DNA from: Forficula auricularia
Taxonomy: Eukaryota; Arthropoda; Insecta; Dermaptera; Forficulidae
DNA length: 64,000 nucleotides
Reading direction: 5' to 3'
NCBI GenBank assembly: GCA_024734495.1
Contig: JALMQS010000102.1
Coordinates: forward strand, 6,168,143 to 6,232,142
In this document: piece by piece, positions 34,846 through 47,208 of the stretch
Layout: every line of letters starts with the position of its first letter
How positions within the stretch are numbered: the stretch's first letter is position 1
The notes under the pieces: model-generated
The model's database searches: none
Seen by the model: only the letters and a program-made list of their open reading frames with translations
Told to the model about the DNA's origin: nothing
Made by a program: the position numbers and the translations under genes

Positions 34846-36304
34846 AAAGACGATTCTTCCAACGACAAAAACTTCAGACCCATAGCAGGTATATCTATAT
34901 CTATATATGTTCTATACACTATACAGCTCTCCGGCACTTGGAATCCATTAAACTCATCCACTATAGGCAATATGGCTTTAGGCAGTACCAATCTACGTGC
35001 GGTATCCTATCATTAGTAATTCATATCTGGAATAAAGTCCCCGAGGCGCGGTAGCTTTAGATATTTCAAAGGCCTTGGATATAGACTGGCAGAAATCTTT
35101 TGTGCCTAGGCGCTGCAAGTGGTTTGAAATCTTTCTCTTAAAACCTAGTATTAATAAGGTTATCATTGATTAAATATCTTTCTTCCTTACTAACGCTCGA
35201 GTTTCTCAGGAATCAGTAATCTTCCTACACTCTTCCTTATCTATATCAACTACATGCTAAATTTGCCATCCAATCCTATTCCTAATGTTATGAAGACTAC
35301 AACAACTTCTATTGCAAAAAAAAAACACGAAGACATTGTTTCCTCAATTAATTTAGATTTATCAAGGTTAAAAATTTGAAATATCAAAACTTAGTTACTT
35401 TTAATACAGTAAAAACGCAGTGATGCTTAATCTCTAGGCGTGTCGATAGGAACCTTCCAGACATATCTTTCGATTTTAACTCACTGGAATTCAGAGATAA
35501 GATTTCAATGCTGGGTCTTACTCTAGGGTGTGACGTCTCTTAGAATGACTAAATCACCTCTGCTGCTGAAATTGCTTAGTTTTCTTTTCAGGTCCAGACC
35601 TTATTTTACCTCTAATCAACATCTTACTCTATACAAGATTTAGAGATTTAAATTCACCCCAGTCTCAAATATGGGTCGCATCTGTGGAGATGGACCTCTA
35701 AGCATTCTCTTGTCACGGTAGATGCAATTTAGAAGAGAATAATTAAACTAATAGAAGACCGGGCTATATCTAACTCGATTCTGCCCTTTCTCTGTACTTA
35801 GTATTTGCCACCGCGACCCATATGTTTGAGATACGCATCCTTGGAATGTCTTTAATGATCGAATAAACTTAGATTAAGAACAAACTGAAGGTTTATTCGC
35901 TGATATCAAATAAAATAAGAAATAGGGTACAAGCATATCTCAGATGAGCTCATCAGATGATATAATTCCCCCCAAAGCATGCTTTGCGCGTAGCACGCGT
36001 TTTGCCGACTCCCAACACTCTTTCGCGGTCAAATTAGAAAAGTGCCGGACCACTTCATTTGCCAATACGTATATCCCCATGACTTCAAGGAACTAGAACT
36101 CTCTCCCAGCCTCCATCTTTCCCAGAACTTATAATCTTCAAACCTTCAAAACCCGAGTGCATAAACACCTACGTCTCCACCCTCTCACTTAATCAACTTT
36201 CCCTTCTCTTCGGTAATGCAAGGGTCTTTCGAGATCCATAGGGGCTACATCTTTACTGGTGCGCCCCTTCTTGCATTCGATTTCATTAAAAAAAAAAAAA
36301 AAAA
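34846..36304 (+). pseudogene. decayed CR1/jockey-like LINE (RT to poly(A))
   Basis: Fragments in changing frames follow the order of a LINE reverse transcriptase: NDKNFRPIA near 34860, YRQYGFRQYQST and LSLVIHIWNKV at 34965-35037, a LDISKALDI-like block near 35060-35085, FLIYINYMLNLPSNPI near 35235-35285 (after the usual PQGSV block, here eroded), LDLSRLKI-like at 35350, and the C-terminal NSLPASIFPRTYNLQTFKTR at about 36090-36150 followed by a stop. The YADD motif itself is lost. It ends in about 16 A at 36288-36304. Multiple frameshifts and stops show it is old. The nearly identical 3' end at 56246-56577 belongs to the same family. Confidence 0.8.
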
Positions 36305-36688
36305 TAATAAAATGAGCATCGATGTCCGATGTTTTCATGTCGATGATCAATGTTTTCTACTTCGATTGGAAAACAGCCGATGTTGTTTCTTCCCTTTACA
36401 GTTATTTATTTATTTATTTTTCATTAATATTGTTAAATTAATGATGAATTGACATAGTGAATCGGACATTGAGAACGTATTGTCAGAATATTGCTTTCTA
36501 GAAAACATCAATTTCTTTTACATTTTTCATGGAAATATTAGAGTTTATTTATGAATTTTGCCTAATTTTCTGAAACAATGAATTGAAGTAATTTTTGGAG
36601 ACGAACTGATAATAGAAAATGAGTGGATATTGATGAGGCAGTCCAAAATAAAAAGAAAATAATTTATACTATCTTTTTAATTCATAAA

Positions 36689-36723
36689 CCGACGTTTCGG
36701 AGCCTATTCACTCCATCTTCAGG
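36689..36723 (-). ncRNA. hammerhead-ribozyme-like motif, intact core
   Basis: CTGAAGA, extra T, stem GGAG/CTCC with an 8-nt loop, GAAACGTC, GG. All conserved core letters are present. Confidence 0.65.
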
Positions 36724-36855
36724 GTTTTGAAAAGTCAGTGAAGGAAATCTAATGCGACATTCCCCTCTGTTTTCTCTTTCAGAGTCAGTAACAATAATAT
36801 ATTGTATTTCATTCTCAGCAGAATGATAGTCTTTTCTTCACTGACTTTTCAAAAC

Positions 36856-36890
36856 CCTGAAGAAGGAGAGAATAGCCTCCGAAACGTCGG
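36856..36890 (+). ncRNA. hammerhead-ribozyme-like motif, intact core
   Basis: CTGAAGA, extra A, stem GGAG/CTCC, GAAACGTC, GG; the leading CC and trailing GG could form the start of stem I. Head-to-head partner of 36689-36723. Confidence 0.65.
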
Positions 36891-37040
36891 TTTATTAATG
36901 AAAAGATAGTATAAATTATCTACTTATTTTTTTGGACTGCCTCATCAATATCCATTCAACAATGAATTTATTTTTAATATACATCAATGTTCAATGTTTT
37001 CCGTCAACATACATCAACGTTTTTAGGTCGATATTTTGAA

Positions 37041-37219
37041 GGGTCGAGTTAGGCTAGGGGTTAGCGTACTAGCCTACTAACCAATTGGACCCGGGTTCGA
37101 ATCCGACTCGGGGCATCCGGCTAAAATCTTATCCCTGGGTAGAGACAAATTTTGAAAAATAATAATAAGTATCGTAAATTGGCTTATGGCTAGAAAGGCC
37201 GAAAAGCCAAAAAAAAATA
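37041..37219 (+). repeat. tRNA-derived SINE family A, full-length
   Basis: tRNA-like head with a GGCTAGGGGTTAGCGTACTA box A region and box B GGTTCGAATCC at 37094-37104, then the unrelated body and the family tail GTAAATTGGCTTATGGCTAG and an A-rich end at about 37210-37219. It abuts repeat H copy 1. Confidence 0.8.
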
Positions 37220-37803
37220 AGCTGACGTGTTCTGATGTGGCCATCCACTTGAGTTTAACATACAACCTGGGCCCTAAAATTATTTATAATCATGTAGGGG
37301 GGGGGGCTAGTTTTTGCATTTTTATACTTCTGGGGTCCCACTGATTATGTATACAAAATTTGGTTGAGTTTGCTCAAATGGCCTAGATTTTTAATTTTTA
37401 ACCCCCCCTCAACCTCCCTTAATTTTGGGTCGATATGCACCAAAATCTAATCAGCTCTTAATCTCAATGGACCAAAACTACGTGTGAAATTTGGTTTCGA
37501 TATTCAAACTAGCTAGCTCGTCCACAAAACGGACAGACAACCAGAAAACCGGACAGCCAGGCAACCAGACAACCAGACAGACTAACTTACAGACATTTTG
37601 ACAAAACAATTATTATCTCGAAAAATATAATTTTTTAGATGTTCACTTATTTGAGCTTTTTTGTAGCGCGAAATGCCATGGTTTCGCTCAATTTTTTTTA
37701 ATCAAAATAGTTTCAGCCGTTTTTGAGATATTTTGAAAAAAAGAAGGAAAAAAAACCACTTTTTTCATTCACGATTACAATACTTGACCATACCCTGTAT
37801 GAT
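37220..37803 (-). repeat. dispersed repeat H (copy 1, inverted)
   Basis: Inverted relative to 38714-39450 and 53513-54230, running from CATACAGGGTATGGTCAAGT (right end here) to AACACGTCAGC (left). Contains the CCAGACAGAC/GTCTGTCTGG-type short repeats, TTTTGTATACATAATCAGTG, and G/C homopolymers. No coding frame; class unknown. Confidence 0.7.
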
Positions 37804-38560
37804 AAAGTGAAAAAAAATAACTTTTAAGGAGTTCGGTGTTGGTTCTAGGTGAAACATTTTAATATAATAATAAAAAAAAAGTCGATATTATTGTCACATA
37901 GATGTTAACATCGATATTTTATCTATTGATGCTCATCCTTACTCCTGAGTACTACACAACGATACTCGTATAGAAAATTAAAAGCAAAATTTTCATCTTA
38001 TTCTACTGAAAATTTTTTATTTTATCATCCACTTTGAAAAATTGCCTGCTATTAATCAGAAATATATTTTCACACATTAATTTGAAGTGTTTCCTGGACA
38101 ACTAAAAGAAGGGGACAACATATGAAATTAATATTTAAATAAGAAGCGAGAGAATGTTGTTCGGATGAATAATTTTTGTTTTATGACATTTGTTACTTTC
38201 ATCCATTGTTGCTTTTGTCTCGCGACTCCCCTATCTTTCGCCGAAAATAATAGAAATTAAATTTATGTTTTTTACTCAGTGCAGAGTACAGTGAATTAAA
38301 CATTGCTTTTGCAGGCTTTGAAATGTGTTCACTTTTGGCAATCAGAAATATATTCTTAAAATCGATTTTACATATTGTTGTTTCACATTTTCACCAAGGG
38401 CAGATGTCCACCTCCGGTTAAACTTAGCTGGGCGTCAACTTATCATTTGATTCAAATTAAGTCTCCGTATGAATTCATTTTTCAGTTTAAGACATGGTTT
38501 TCCAAATCCACTAACACCAAATTTATGGTATATACCTACAAGAAAATCTAACAAAATATA
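37804..38560. other. AT-rich, no gene seen
   Basis: 37828-37865 matches 25575-25630. Otherwise nothing was recognised. Confidence 0.4.
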
Positions 38561-40320
38561 TTTTTAACCGACTTCAAAAAAGGAGGAGGTTCTCAATTCG
38601 AATGATTTTTTTTTTGTGTCTATGTTACCTGATATCTTCGTCAATTGTGAACCCATTTTGATGATTTTTTTGGATTGGTTTCATTATAGTTTCCGATTGG
38701 TCCTCTTTTTACTTTACCATACAGGGTAAGGTCAAGTATTGTAATCGTGCATGAAAAAAGTGTTTTTTCCTTCTTTTTTTCAAAATATCTCAAAAACGGC
38801 TGAAACTATTTCGATTAAAAAAATTTAGCGAAATTATGGCATTTCGCTCTACAAAAAATCTTTTATAACTAAACATCCAAAAATTATATTTTTCAAGATA
38901 ATAATTGTTTTGTTAAAATGTCTGTTAGTCTGTCTGGTTGTTTGTCTGGGTGTTAGTTAGTCTGTGCGTTACCAAATTTTTGTGGACAAGCTAGCCCAAA
39001 AACTAGTGTGAATATCGAAACCAAATTTCACACGTAGTTTTGGTCCATTGAGATTAAGAGCTGATTAGATTTTGGTGCATATCGACCCAAAATTAAGGGA
39101 AGTGGAGGGGGGGGGGGTTAAAAATTAAAAATCTAGGCCATTTGAGCAAACTCAACTAAATTTTGTATACATAATCACTGGATCTCCATAAGTCTAAAAA
39201 TGCAAAAAAGAAACGCCCAAAATGGGGGGGGGGGGGGCGGAGGTACAAAAAAATGAAAATCTTGGCCATTTACCAAACTCAACCAAATTTTCTATACATA
39301 ATCATTGTGTCCATAGGAGTCTAAAAATGCAAAAACTAACCCCCCTCCCGTACATGATTATACATAATTTTATTAAATATTAATGTAAGTGAGGGGCCAC
39401 GTTGTATGGTAAAGTCAAGTGGATGGCCACATCAGAACACGTCAGCTTATTTTCATTTTTTTTGTTATGTTTGTTCAGGCATAAGTTCTTTGTTTATGAA
39501 CCGATTTGAATGATTATTTCTGCGTTTGGATCAACATATCTCCGAGATAGTCAAGATACCTGACTATTTATTTATTTATTTATTTTATGGATGTTCAGCG
39601 AGAACCTTTGCTACGTGGACCGATTTCGATGATTCTTTTTTTATTGGAACGGGGGTACCTTAGGCGTGGTACCATATTAATATGGTCAAGTTCTGATGAT
39701 ATTATCAATGACGAAATAACATAAATCTCCAATTCTTATGAGCAAATAATCGAAATTATAAAAAATCTTAAAACATCCATTTAAAAGCCGGAAACCTTTA
39801 AAGATAATTTCTATATTAATGAATTGAATTTTATTATCATTTTCTGATTCTTTCTCTTACGTGATGCATGTAACGTATTATATTAAGTCACTATTAATAA
39901 CATCACTAAAAAAGTAAAATTAAAATTATTTTTATAAAAAAATAAAACCGACTTCAAAAAAATTAAATGCAACAAATAAAATAATAAGAACTCAAAATCG
40001 AATAAAATGTACTAAAAGGTATAAAATAATTATCTAATTTAGTTACAACTAAACGACGAAATATTATCAAGAAATCACTTTTTGAAGTCGGTGCCAAACA
40101 TATAAATTTTAGGAATCGCACTCGACGGATCTTACTTAGTACGTTTGGCTTATATAGTTTGTTCAGCACCGACTTCAAAAAGTGATTTCACGTTAATATT
40201 TCGTCGTTTAGTTGTAACTAAATTAGATAATTATTTTATACTTTTTTGTGCATTTTATTTGATTTTTGAGTTCTTATTATTTTAGTTGTTGCATTTAATT
40301 TTTTTGAAGTCGGTTTTATT
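38561..40320 (+). mobile_element. Helentron-like non-autonomous element (copy E2)
   Basis: Begins TTTTTAACCGACTTCAAAAA and GGAGGAGG, is interrupted by repeat H (38714-39450), then continues with 'tttgttcaggcataagttc', a CATTTTCTGATTC block and the AATAACATCACTAAAAAAG block. It ends in a ~370-bp palindrome (39948-40320) whose arms contain ACCGACTTCAAAAA and CGTCGTTTAGTTGTAACTAA. The order is the same as in E1 and E3. A terminal palindrome and lack of coding sequence fit a Helentron-associated non-autonomous element; the exact termini were not determined. Confidence 0.65.
38714..39450 (+). repeat. dispersed repeat H (copy 2), inserted in Helentron E2
   Basis: From 'accatacagggtaaggtc' to AACACGTCAGCTTAT. 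The flanking Helentron sequence is continuous with E1 and E3 if this block is removed. Includes a run of ten G at about 39108 and another at about 39224. Confidence 0.7.
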
Positions 40321-41137
40321 TTTTTTATTTATAGTTTTATTTAACCTAATTTTTTTCAAAAAATACCTACATTAATTAATGATAAAATGATGATTTTATT
40401 TTTTTATTTTTAATCGGACATCAAATTTAACCCTCCCCAAAATAATCATTCAATTAAAATTTTAATATGATTTTTATTTACGGGAAAACGAATACAAATA
40501 ATTTATGTTTTTTTATTATTTACTTAATGAGCTACAATGCTTTGACAGACAGATATCGTGGCGATACGAATAGGTTCCCGATTTATTTTTTAAACAGAAC
40601 CCTAAAAATGCATTATGAATCAATCATGAATAAAATATTGGTCACTAAAATAAATAACGAAATGCAGAATACGTATAATTTAGAGGGAAGATGTAAAATA
40701 TGGCATTTCATACGATGTACATGTTGCTGATATTGTTTCAACTATATATTTAAAATTATTATTTTAATATAGGTGGCTGAATTCATCTCAATAGAGTTAA
40801 TAAAGAATACGATTGTGAAAATAAGATAAAAATCAAGCAGATTCCTGTATTATAAAGAAAAAGAATATTTCTCTCTTCCTCATTTTTCCATTTTCAAAAA
40901 AATATAAAATCAACCCCCAGCTTGATCAATAACAGTCAATTGAAAATTTGCATGTCTACAGCTTTAACATTTACTTTAATTAATTTTTTAAATTAGAAAA
41001 AGTTATGGTTTCTATAATTATATAAATTAATACCAACGAATGAATTTAATGCTCTTGGGCTGGAATTGAGTCAACATATCATATTCTGAATTGAAATCTA
41101 GGTGCTTAGCTACAAGGATAGATATTTTCCTCTTCTT
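40321..41137. other. AT-rich, no gene seen
   Basis: An 87-residue frame (40467-40730) has no known motif. Nothing else was recognised. Confidence 0.4.
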
Positions 41138-41413
41138 TTAAGTGCCATATCAGGTCTCCCTGAAGTTTCGGCTCCTATCCACATATAACTGTCCTGAGTG
41201 TGTTTAGCTGTTTTTACACAGATAAATGGGACCTACTTTTTAACGCCGGTTCCGAATCGCTAGTTTGGAGTGATTACTAGGCAATTATACTCTTGGTAGG
41301 TTGCCATTGCCTTCCAAGAGGAGGCGACTGCAAATATCTGATCTGCCGAGACTCAATCTCGAACCAGCGTACTTCTAGTCAGCGTCCCGACACTCTATCC
41401 AATGACCCACCGA
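41138..41413 (-). repeat. tRNA-derived SINE family B (copy 2)
   Basis: Inverted copy of 20717-21000 with many substitutions: box B region GGTTCGAGATTGAGTC on the minus strand, GAAGGCAATGGCAACC and the AAGTGCC end. It retains GCCGAAACTTCAGG where family copy 1 has GCCGAAACGTCAGG. Confidence 0.75.
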
Positions 41414-42519
41414 TATTTTACTAATGTCAAATAATATTAATTCTTTCGCAATAATGATACACACCAAAGATATCTTTTTCCGTATTATAATTCATTACTA
41501 TATCGTTTTTAATATTGAAACAGACTTTTTTAAATTTATAAATGTTGGAACTTCAATATAATTATGGAATGTGAAAATATAATATCTTCAATAAAAATAT
41601 AACAAAAATCAAATGTTAACATAAAACAGACACATTACGTGCCAATGTGTCATCAGAGAATTAACGTTGAGGACCATGTTATCTTATATTACCTGTATTT
41701 CTCTGGTATTCATGTAGTATACCTGTACTTGTCTTTCATAAATGAAAGACATGGTCTCTATGGAAATATCACTGACTTTCATATATGAAAGACATGGCAC
41801 TCAGTGGATTAAAAAACGTATTTTTTTCTATTAAAAAATAAACAAATGAAAACCAGAGATGGGAGTTTATATTATATACGAGTAAGTAGGTATATTATAT
41901 CTCAAAATGACGAATAATTTACAAGCAAGCAGGTAGTGTAAATTGGATATTGGAGTGCTTAAGGTGTTGTATAATTATTTATTGAAAGAATAATTTTAGA
42001 AATAATAACATAACCTACAATTTTTTCAACTGGTGCTCATTAATATACTTCCCTCAACCTTCATATATGCAAAAATAAATATCAAAAAATATATAATTAA
42101 AAAAAATACTTAATATAAAACAATTTTCAAAATTAAAAACATTAATGGAACAAATAATTAATAAAAAAAATCAATAGGTATCAAAAAGAAAAAGAGAGCT
42201 CATTTTGATTAAAAAAATCCAAATTATTTTTGTGATTTTGAAATCAGGCTATGGAATTCTCATTATATATTTTTAATTATCATTTTCTCAGCTAAATGCA
42301 AGGGTATTTTTAATATCAATGCTCTATTATTAATATTCAGCTAATGAATGTTTTTCATTTTATAATTAAAATTCAATCATTTATCTAATTTATTGAAATT
42401 TAAAAATGAAGACATTGAAGATATTGTTTTGGTTATGTTTTTATAGTCGATAGATAGAAAATTTTCAGAATAAAAATGTAACTAATATCCATTTTTTTGT
42501 AAATGTAAACCATCGATCC
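41414..42519. other. AT-rich; short repeated hairpins
   Basis: CTTTCATAAATGAAAGACATGG at about 41735 and a CTTTCATATATGAAAG block at about 41777 are two copies of a small hairpin. No gene. Confidence 0.4.
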
Positions 42520-42732
42520 AAAATCGCACTTTTTGACCTCTGGCCGAGACCCTATGTAATTTTTGGCAAAACAGTCACGTGCTAAAATTCAACCTGATTG
42601 AATAATACAATTTGTGAGTTTGTTTGAGACCATGCGTTCCGTAGTCTTTACCTGAGGACCCTTTGAATTCCCGCTTGCCGTGAGAGCGATTCCAATACTT
42701 TACCCATGTTTCGCATTAGATAAAGTAAAAAG
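42520..42732. repeat. dispersed repeat G (copy 2, partial)
   Basis: Matches the 3' third of copies 1 and 3, ending 'gcattagataaagtaaaa'. Confidence 0.6.
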
Positions 42733-43611
42733 CAAAATCACAACTGAGGTAGTAAATCGAGAAAACTCGAATGTTTATATGATAAACTCTACCTATTTAA
42801 AGCTTATATCCTTTCATACATACTTGATGGCTTACATTCAATAAGCTCTGGAGCATTCCGTCAACAACTGGACTCGCCTAGCTCTTAACGCAGCTTTCAT
42901 TCTTCTCTGAGCAAATGGTTGCCTAAATACAGGCGCATTGCATAAATCAAGTTCAAATTCAGACTATATTTTGAGAATTTTAATTAGTACAGTTATTTAT
43001 TTATATTTTATAATTCAATATTTTTCTTATACGTGCAAAAAAAATTGAATTAGTTAAAAGGGTCTAAATTCAAATTCAAGTTCGATTTCGGACATGAGCT
43101 ACAATATTCAATTATTTTTTCATTTGTGAATTATTAAAGATAAAAGAATTGACTATTTTGGCTGACAAAATAAAATGAAAAATTATTACACTTTACACTG
43201 ACCAATGGGTGTAGAGGCGGCCGAAATATTTAATTTTTACTCAAAAATTCATTTAAAAATACTCTATATTTTTTATTGGTATTATCTATTGTTTATACTG
43301 TCCGAGTTAAAAGAAGCCAAAATTAAGCTATTCGTCATTATGAATGTACACCACTCGTCAGTCTCTTTTACTGGAATCAGGAACCAGTCTCCAAACAGTT
43401 CACGATTACATATTTCTGGACCTTCTACGAATGCTTTTGAAACTCCAATAAACTCAGGTAAGATCTAAGTGTATCTGTAGTTGTTTCTACCCGAGCTGTT
43501 CAACAATATATATATTATATCTTCAGCCTGAATTTGATTGCACCAATCGCCTGATCAGCTATTATTTACTATTATACAATGGGACAATGGACCAAGAACA
43601 AGAAGCTTGCT
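42733..43611. other. AT-rich, no supported gene
   Basis: An 87-residue frame at 43205-43468 has no recognisable motif. Nothing else was identified. Confidence 0.4.
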
Positions 43612-44190
43612 GTGCTATATTAAACCGATTAAATGAATAAATTTTAAAGAATGAAAAAGCACTATATTACTCTAGTGTAAAGTAATTTAAAATATAATTT
43701 TACTAATAACTTTATATAATCTTTTTTGTGGGGCTCAAGCTACTAAATTAGAATATTAAATTTCATCAATATTGGTTAAGTCATTTTCAAGATTTAGAAA
43801 ATATTAAAAAAGTACCATAATAAAGTAGTATAAAGTAGGCCGATATGTACCAAAAACCAATGAGTGCTTAATTTTGTTAAAGTAATCCTAGATTTTTAAT
43901 TACATTTCAATCGGTTAATGGTGTGGAAAAAATCGTCGACGAAAAAAGGACACGTACATCTATCCGACGCAGTAAATGAAAAATCCAACTTTTTGGTCTC
44001 TGGGCGAGACCCCATGTAATTTTTAGTAAAACCGTCACGTACTAAAATTTAACCTAAATGAATACTAGAATTTCTTCTTTCTTTTAGACCATGGGTTACG
44101 TAGTTTTCACCTGAGAACCCTTTGAATTTTCGCTTGCCGTGAGACCGATTCTAATACTTTACTCATGCTTCGTGTTGGATAAAGTAAAAA
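43612..44190. repeat. dispersed repeat G (copy 3)
   Basis: Same limits as copy 1: starts 'gctatattaaaccgatt' and ends TTGGATAAAGTAAAA, with the GAGACCCCATGTAATTTTTA and AAACCGTCACGTAC blocks. Confidence 0.65.
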
Positions 44191-44561
44191 TCGATTTGTG
44201 AAATTTATTAAAATTTTAGAAGCAGTATACTAGTGTTTGAACAGCAGTAAAATTGATTATTTCCTTCTGTATTTATTTATTAATTTGTTTCTAATTGCTT
44301 CCAAAATCAGATTCTAATTACTTATTTATTAGATCTGATATTGATAGATTCCAAAATGATTCTATCTTTGCCGCTCTTTAGAGAGAAATTACTTTAGTCA
44401 ATATACATAGGTATAAACGTTAACAATTTGACCATTTATTAATTTAGGTACTTCTTTCCAAATGGCCTCACTCGAAAATTTTTATTTTTATTATTATTTG
44501 TTCATTCTTATTTAGAAACGTCTCAAAATAATTTTCAAACATGGTTTTTCAGTTTGCATTG

Positions 44562-46156
44562 TGAAAATATAATTTTGATTGTTTTGATGACGAGGGTGGG
44601 CTGGAGAAATAAGCATGGGCAAAATTCGAAACAATATTGAGTTTAGAATAAAGAATAAAAATTAGTAATAATATGGGTGGCAATCAAAAAATTGTATGTA
44701 ACTATAAAAAGATAAAATTTATAACATAATAAATATATATATAAATAAATATAAATAAATATAATAAATATATATATAACATAATAAATTCATAATTATT
44801 ATTTAATTAATTCTAGCATTTGACTTAGTATAATTTTTATTTTATGATAAATAGATGAAATTTTTGAAAGATTGAAGATTCTTTAATCTTGGTAGATATT
44901 TATGTTTATGTTATTAAAGATATTTCACCTTGCACCAACTCCACAATCTCTATTAATTATTTATGTTATTATGTCAGAAGGTTTAACCCCGGAGAGGTCG
45001 CGCGGCGTCTGAGAGACGCCAGGGGTATTTCTTTTGTTCACTGTTTTTTAAAAAAGTGACTTGCTGAGTTGTGATTTCATCTACCTCTCTATAAACTAAA
45101 TACAATTATTTAGAATTCATCAAAATGGAGTTAGCTTCATTTCAGTGCTAAAAGGAAGAAGTTGTTTGTAAATTTTTATCACTGGAGTCTAGCAGACTCC
45201 ACACAACCTTATACATAACTAAAAGTAAATATTTAAAAATTTATTTAATTTAGTATTTTTAATTTTTTATTGGCAACAGCTGTATGGAGGGTCGGCCTGA
45301 CAGCTATTTGAGATTTAATAAATACAATTTTGTACTTCAAATTATCAAATTTCAAATCTGCCACTCTCTTGAAAAACATCAATTTAAGTTTTCAAAACTT
45401 AATAATTAAAAATTGATTTAAAATAGTACTGATTGCTGATTTGTGCTGCTCACTAAATTAAACAATTTCATTATAAGCTTTATAATGTATAAAATAGTTA
45501 ATATTTATAATGACAATGTTAAATTTTTGTCAAAATTGTTTTATAATTCTTCTTCTCATTTGTATTAATTTGGATAATATGTTGAAAAAAATATAGTAAA
45601 TAGTATATGTCACACTATATACTAAAGTTTTATTATTTGTGTTTACAATTAAGAAACTGCAAATATACCTGTAAGGTATATTAATCTAATTAGAATTCTT
45701 GACCAATGGGTTCGTCCATAGATGGAGAATCAAGGTCATTAAATAATAATAATAATAATAATGTTTAATAATGTTTAATTATGCTTAATTAATCTGTTTA
45801 CAATTATAAATTTTGAATTTAATGACCTAAATATATACAATTAGCATACAAATAAACTTGGCGTCTGTGAGACGCCGCGCGACCTCTCCAGGTCTAATAC
45901 TAATAAATAACCCCTGTCAAGTTTCAAATTTTTAAATAATAGTGTTTGCATACTTAAATAAAAATTGCTAAAATTTACGGATTTTTGAAAATGTAATAAT
46001 TTTTTCATTCACTCATTTAATTAAAATTGTATCTACATATATAACAGAGAGATAATCTTTATTCTAAACTTAAGATTGTTTCGAATTTCGCCCATGGGTG
46101 ATTTTCCAGCCCACCCTACTCGCCTCGTCATCAAAACAATCAAAATTATATTTTCA
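44562..46156. mobile_element. 1.6-kb element with ~100-bp terminal inverted repeats
   Basis: GTGAAAATATAATTTTGATT and the next ~85 bases, including GATGACGAGGGTGGGCTGG, recur inverted at 46050-46156. The arms are well preserved (roughly 85 percent by eye). The interior carries a piggyBac-like element and AT-rich sequence, no transposase frame. Superfamily unknown; no target duplication could be confirmed. Confidence 0.7.
44987..45893. mobile_element. piggyBac-like non-autonomous element
   Basis: The ends are CCCCGGAGAGGTCGCGCGG and the inverse of ACCTGGAGAGGTCGCGCGG, each followed by a GGCGTCT...AGACGCC hairpin. The left flank is TTAA (44983-44986) and the right is CTAA (45894-45897), a TTAA with one change. 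TTAA targets and ends starting with C are characteristic of piggyBac. The 907-bp interior has no transposase; a GGAGTCTAGCAGACTCC hairpin lies near 45187. Confidence 0.75.
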
Positions 46157-46721
46157 TCAAACCAACAAGTGAGAGGATTTGCATGTTCCACAAAGACTAT
46201 TAGAGGCAGCAACAGAGAAATTTGGATACATAAACAATAGGGATGCCGCTAGCCAGAACCCACCCCTCTGCCCAGCCAGCCCAGAGCAAACCCCCTCGGC
46301 TATGCTATATTATATTTGCCTTGCCAGATATGTTACGCGACGGAGATCAAAGTGCCACCGGTTTGCATTGTGGTATTAGTTAGGGCAGATTGGGGATTTG
46401 ACTAGTTTCAGGGATGCCCAGGGTGAAATTTATTCAGAACACCCCCACGCCCCCTACGACCTCTTTAAGGGGTCAATTGACCTCCAAATTGATCTCTCAC
46501 AGGCAATTAAGCCATCCGAAAACTGACAGTATTGATCATTTATTGACTATATCTACATTATTTAGATAATAGTGTTAATAAATATTAATTTCTTCGGATA
46601 ATTGAAATGAATGGATTTTCCCAGCCATGGAAGATAAAAAATCATTTCTTTCTTTGCTGCCTGCCGGGCTGGCCTAATATAGTATTTTAAATTCATACGA
46701 AAATTTTTGTTTTGTTTTTCT
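46157..46721. other. GC-richer unassigned segment
   Basis: The stretch 46170-46520 is markedly less AT-rich than its neighbours and includes a 66-residue frame (46179-46379) with a proline-rich middle. I recognise no domain and see no repeat boundary; it may be unique DNA. Confidence 0.4.
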
Positions 46722-47208
46722 CGAGGGTTGAACCTGGATTGGAATTAGATGTACACGTCTTTGGAATTATGTGGAATTCATTAGATAATGCCCCTTCATC
46801 TGTTGTGTTCTACTTGGAAATCAAAGTGGAAGTGGAAGTAGGTGTACACCAGTGGTTATTAATTTTTGGGTGTCGTTAATCAAATATTTTATCTACTATA
46901 TTTATTCTCAATAAGTTTAAAAATATATTATAATTTATTCAATACTATGAAAAATAAAAATATGAAAAACACGTACTTTTTCATTAAATTTTCCTTGGAT
47001 ATAATATTTGAGTTAAAAAAGTTCATCATTGTATAATTGAAGAAAATTTCTTAAGTATGATAAAAAGTAATTTAAAATATTTTTCTTTTTTGGGGGGGGG
47101 GGGGGGGCCCCGCCCGCGACATGAACATATTTCTCAAATTTGGATCGCGGTCTTAAAAAGGTTAAGAGCCATTGGTGTACACGATATTAGGCTGCGGTTC
47201 ACCCCTCG
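46722..47208. mobile_element. T-family MITE, copy 5, split by a nested hAT-like element
   Basis: Left end CGAGGGTTGAACC, right end CGGTTCACCCCTCG at 47208. Flanked by exact GTTTTTCT at 46714-46721 and 47209-47216. Removing the 325-bp insert at 46850-47174 and one copy of its duplication leaves a T element of ~154 bp, matching the other copies. Confidence 0.93.
46850..47174. mobile_element. hAT-like MITE nested in the T element
   Basis: Starts CAGTGGTTATTAATTTTTGG and ends with the inverse of CAATGGCTCTTAACCTTTTT, standard hAT-type ends. It is flanked by exact GTGTACAC at 46842-46849 and 47175-47182; the target fits the nTnnnnAn preference reported for hAT elements. Contains a run of about 16 G near 47092-47107. 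A 65-residue frame across its right end is not a gene. Confidence 0.92.

Larger units (their letters stand above)
36621..36957. mobile_element. palindromic element with two intact hammerhead-like motifs (P4)
   Basis: GAGTGGATATTGATGAGGCA at the left is inverted at 36940-36957, and the arms pair inward through both hammerhead motifs. The centre is shorter than in P3, apparently deleted across the palindrome axis. Both core motifs are complete, so this is the best-preserved member of the group. Confidence 0.7.

Noticed and set aside
37094..37104. Box B as a true tRNA gene
   Set aside because: The surrounding sequence does not fold as a full cloverleaf by eye and the same head is followed by the same unrelated body at 26168, so it is a SINE.
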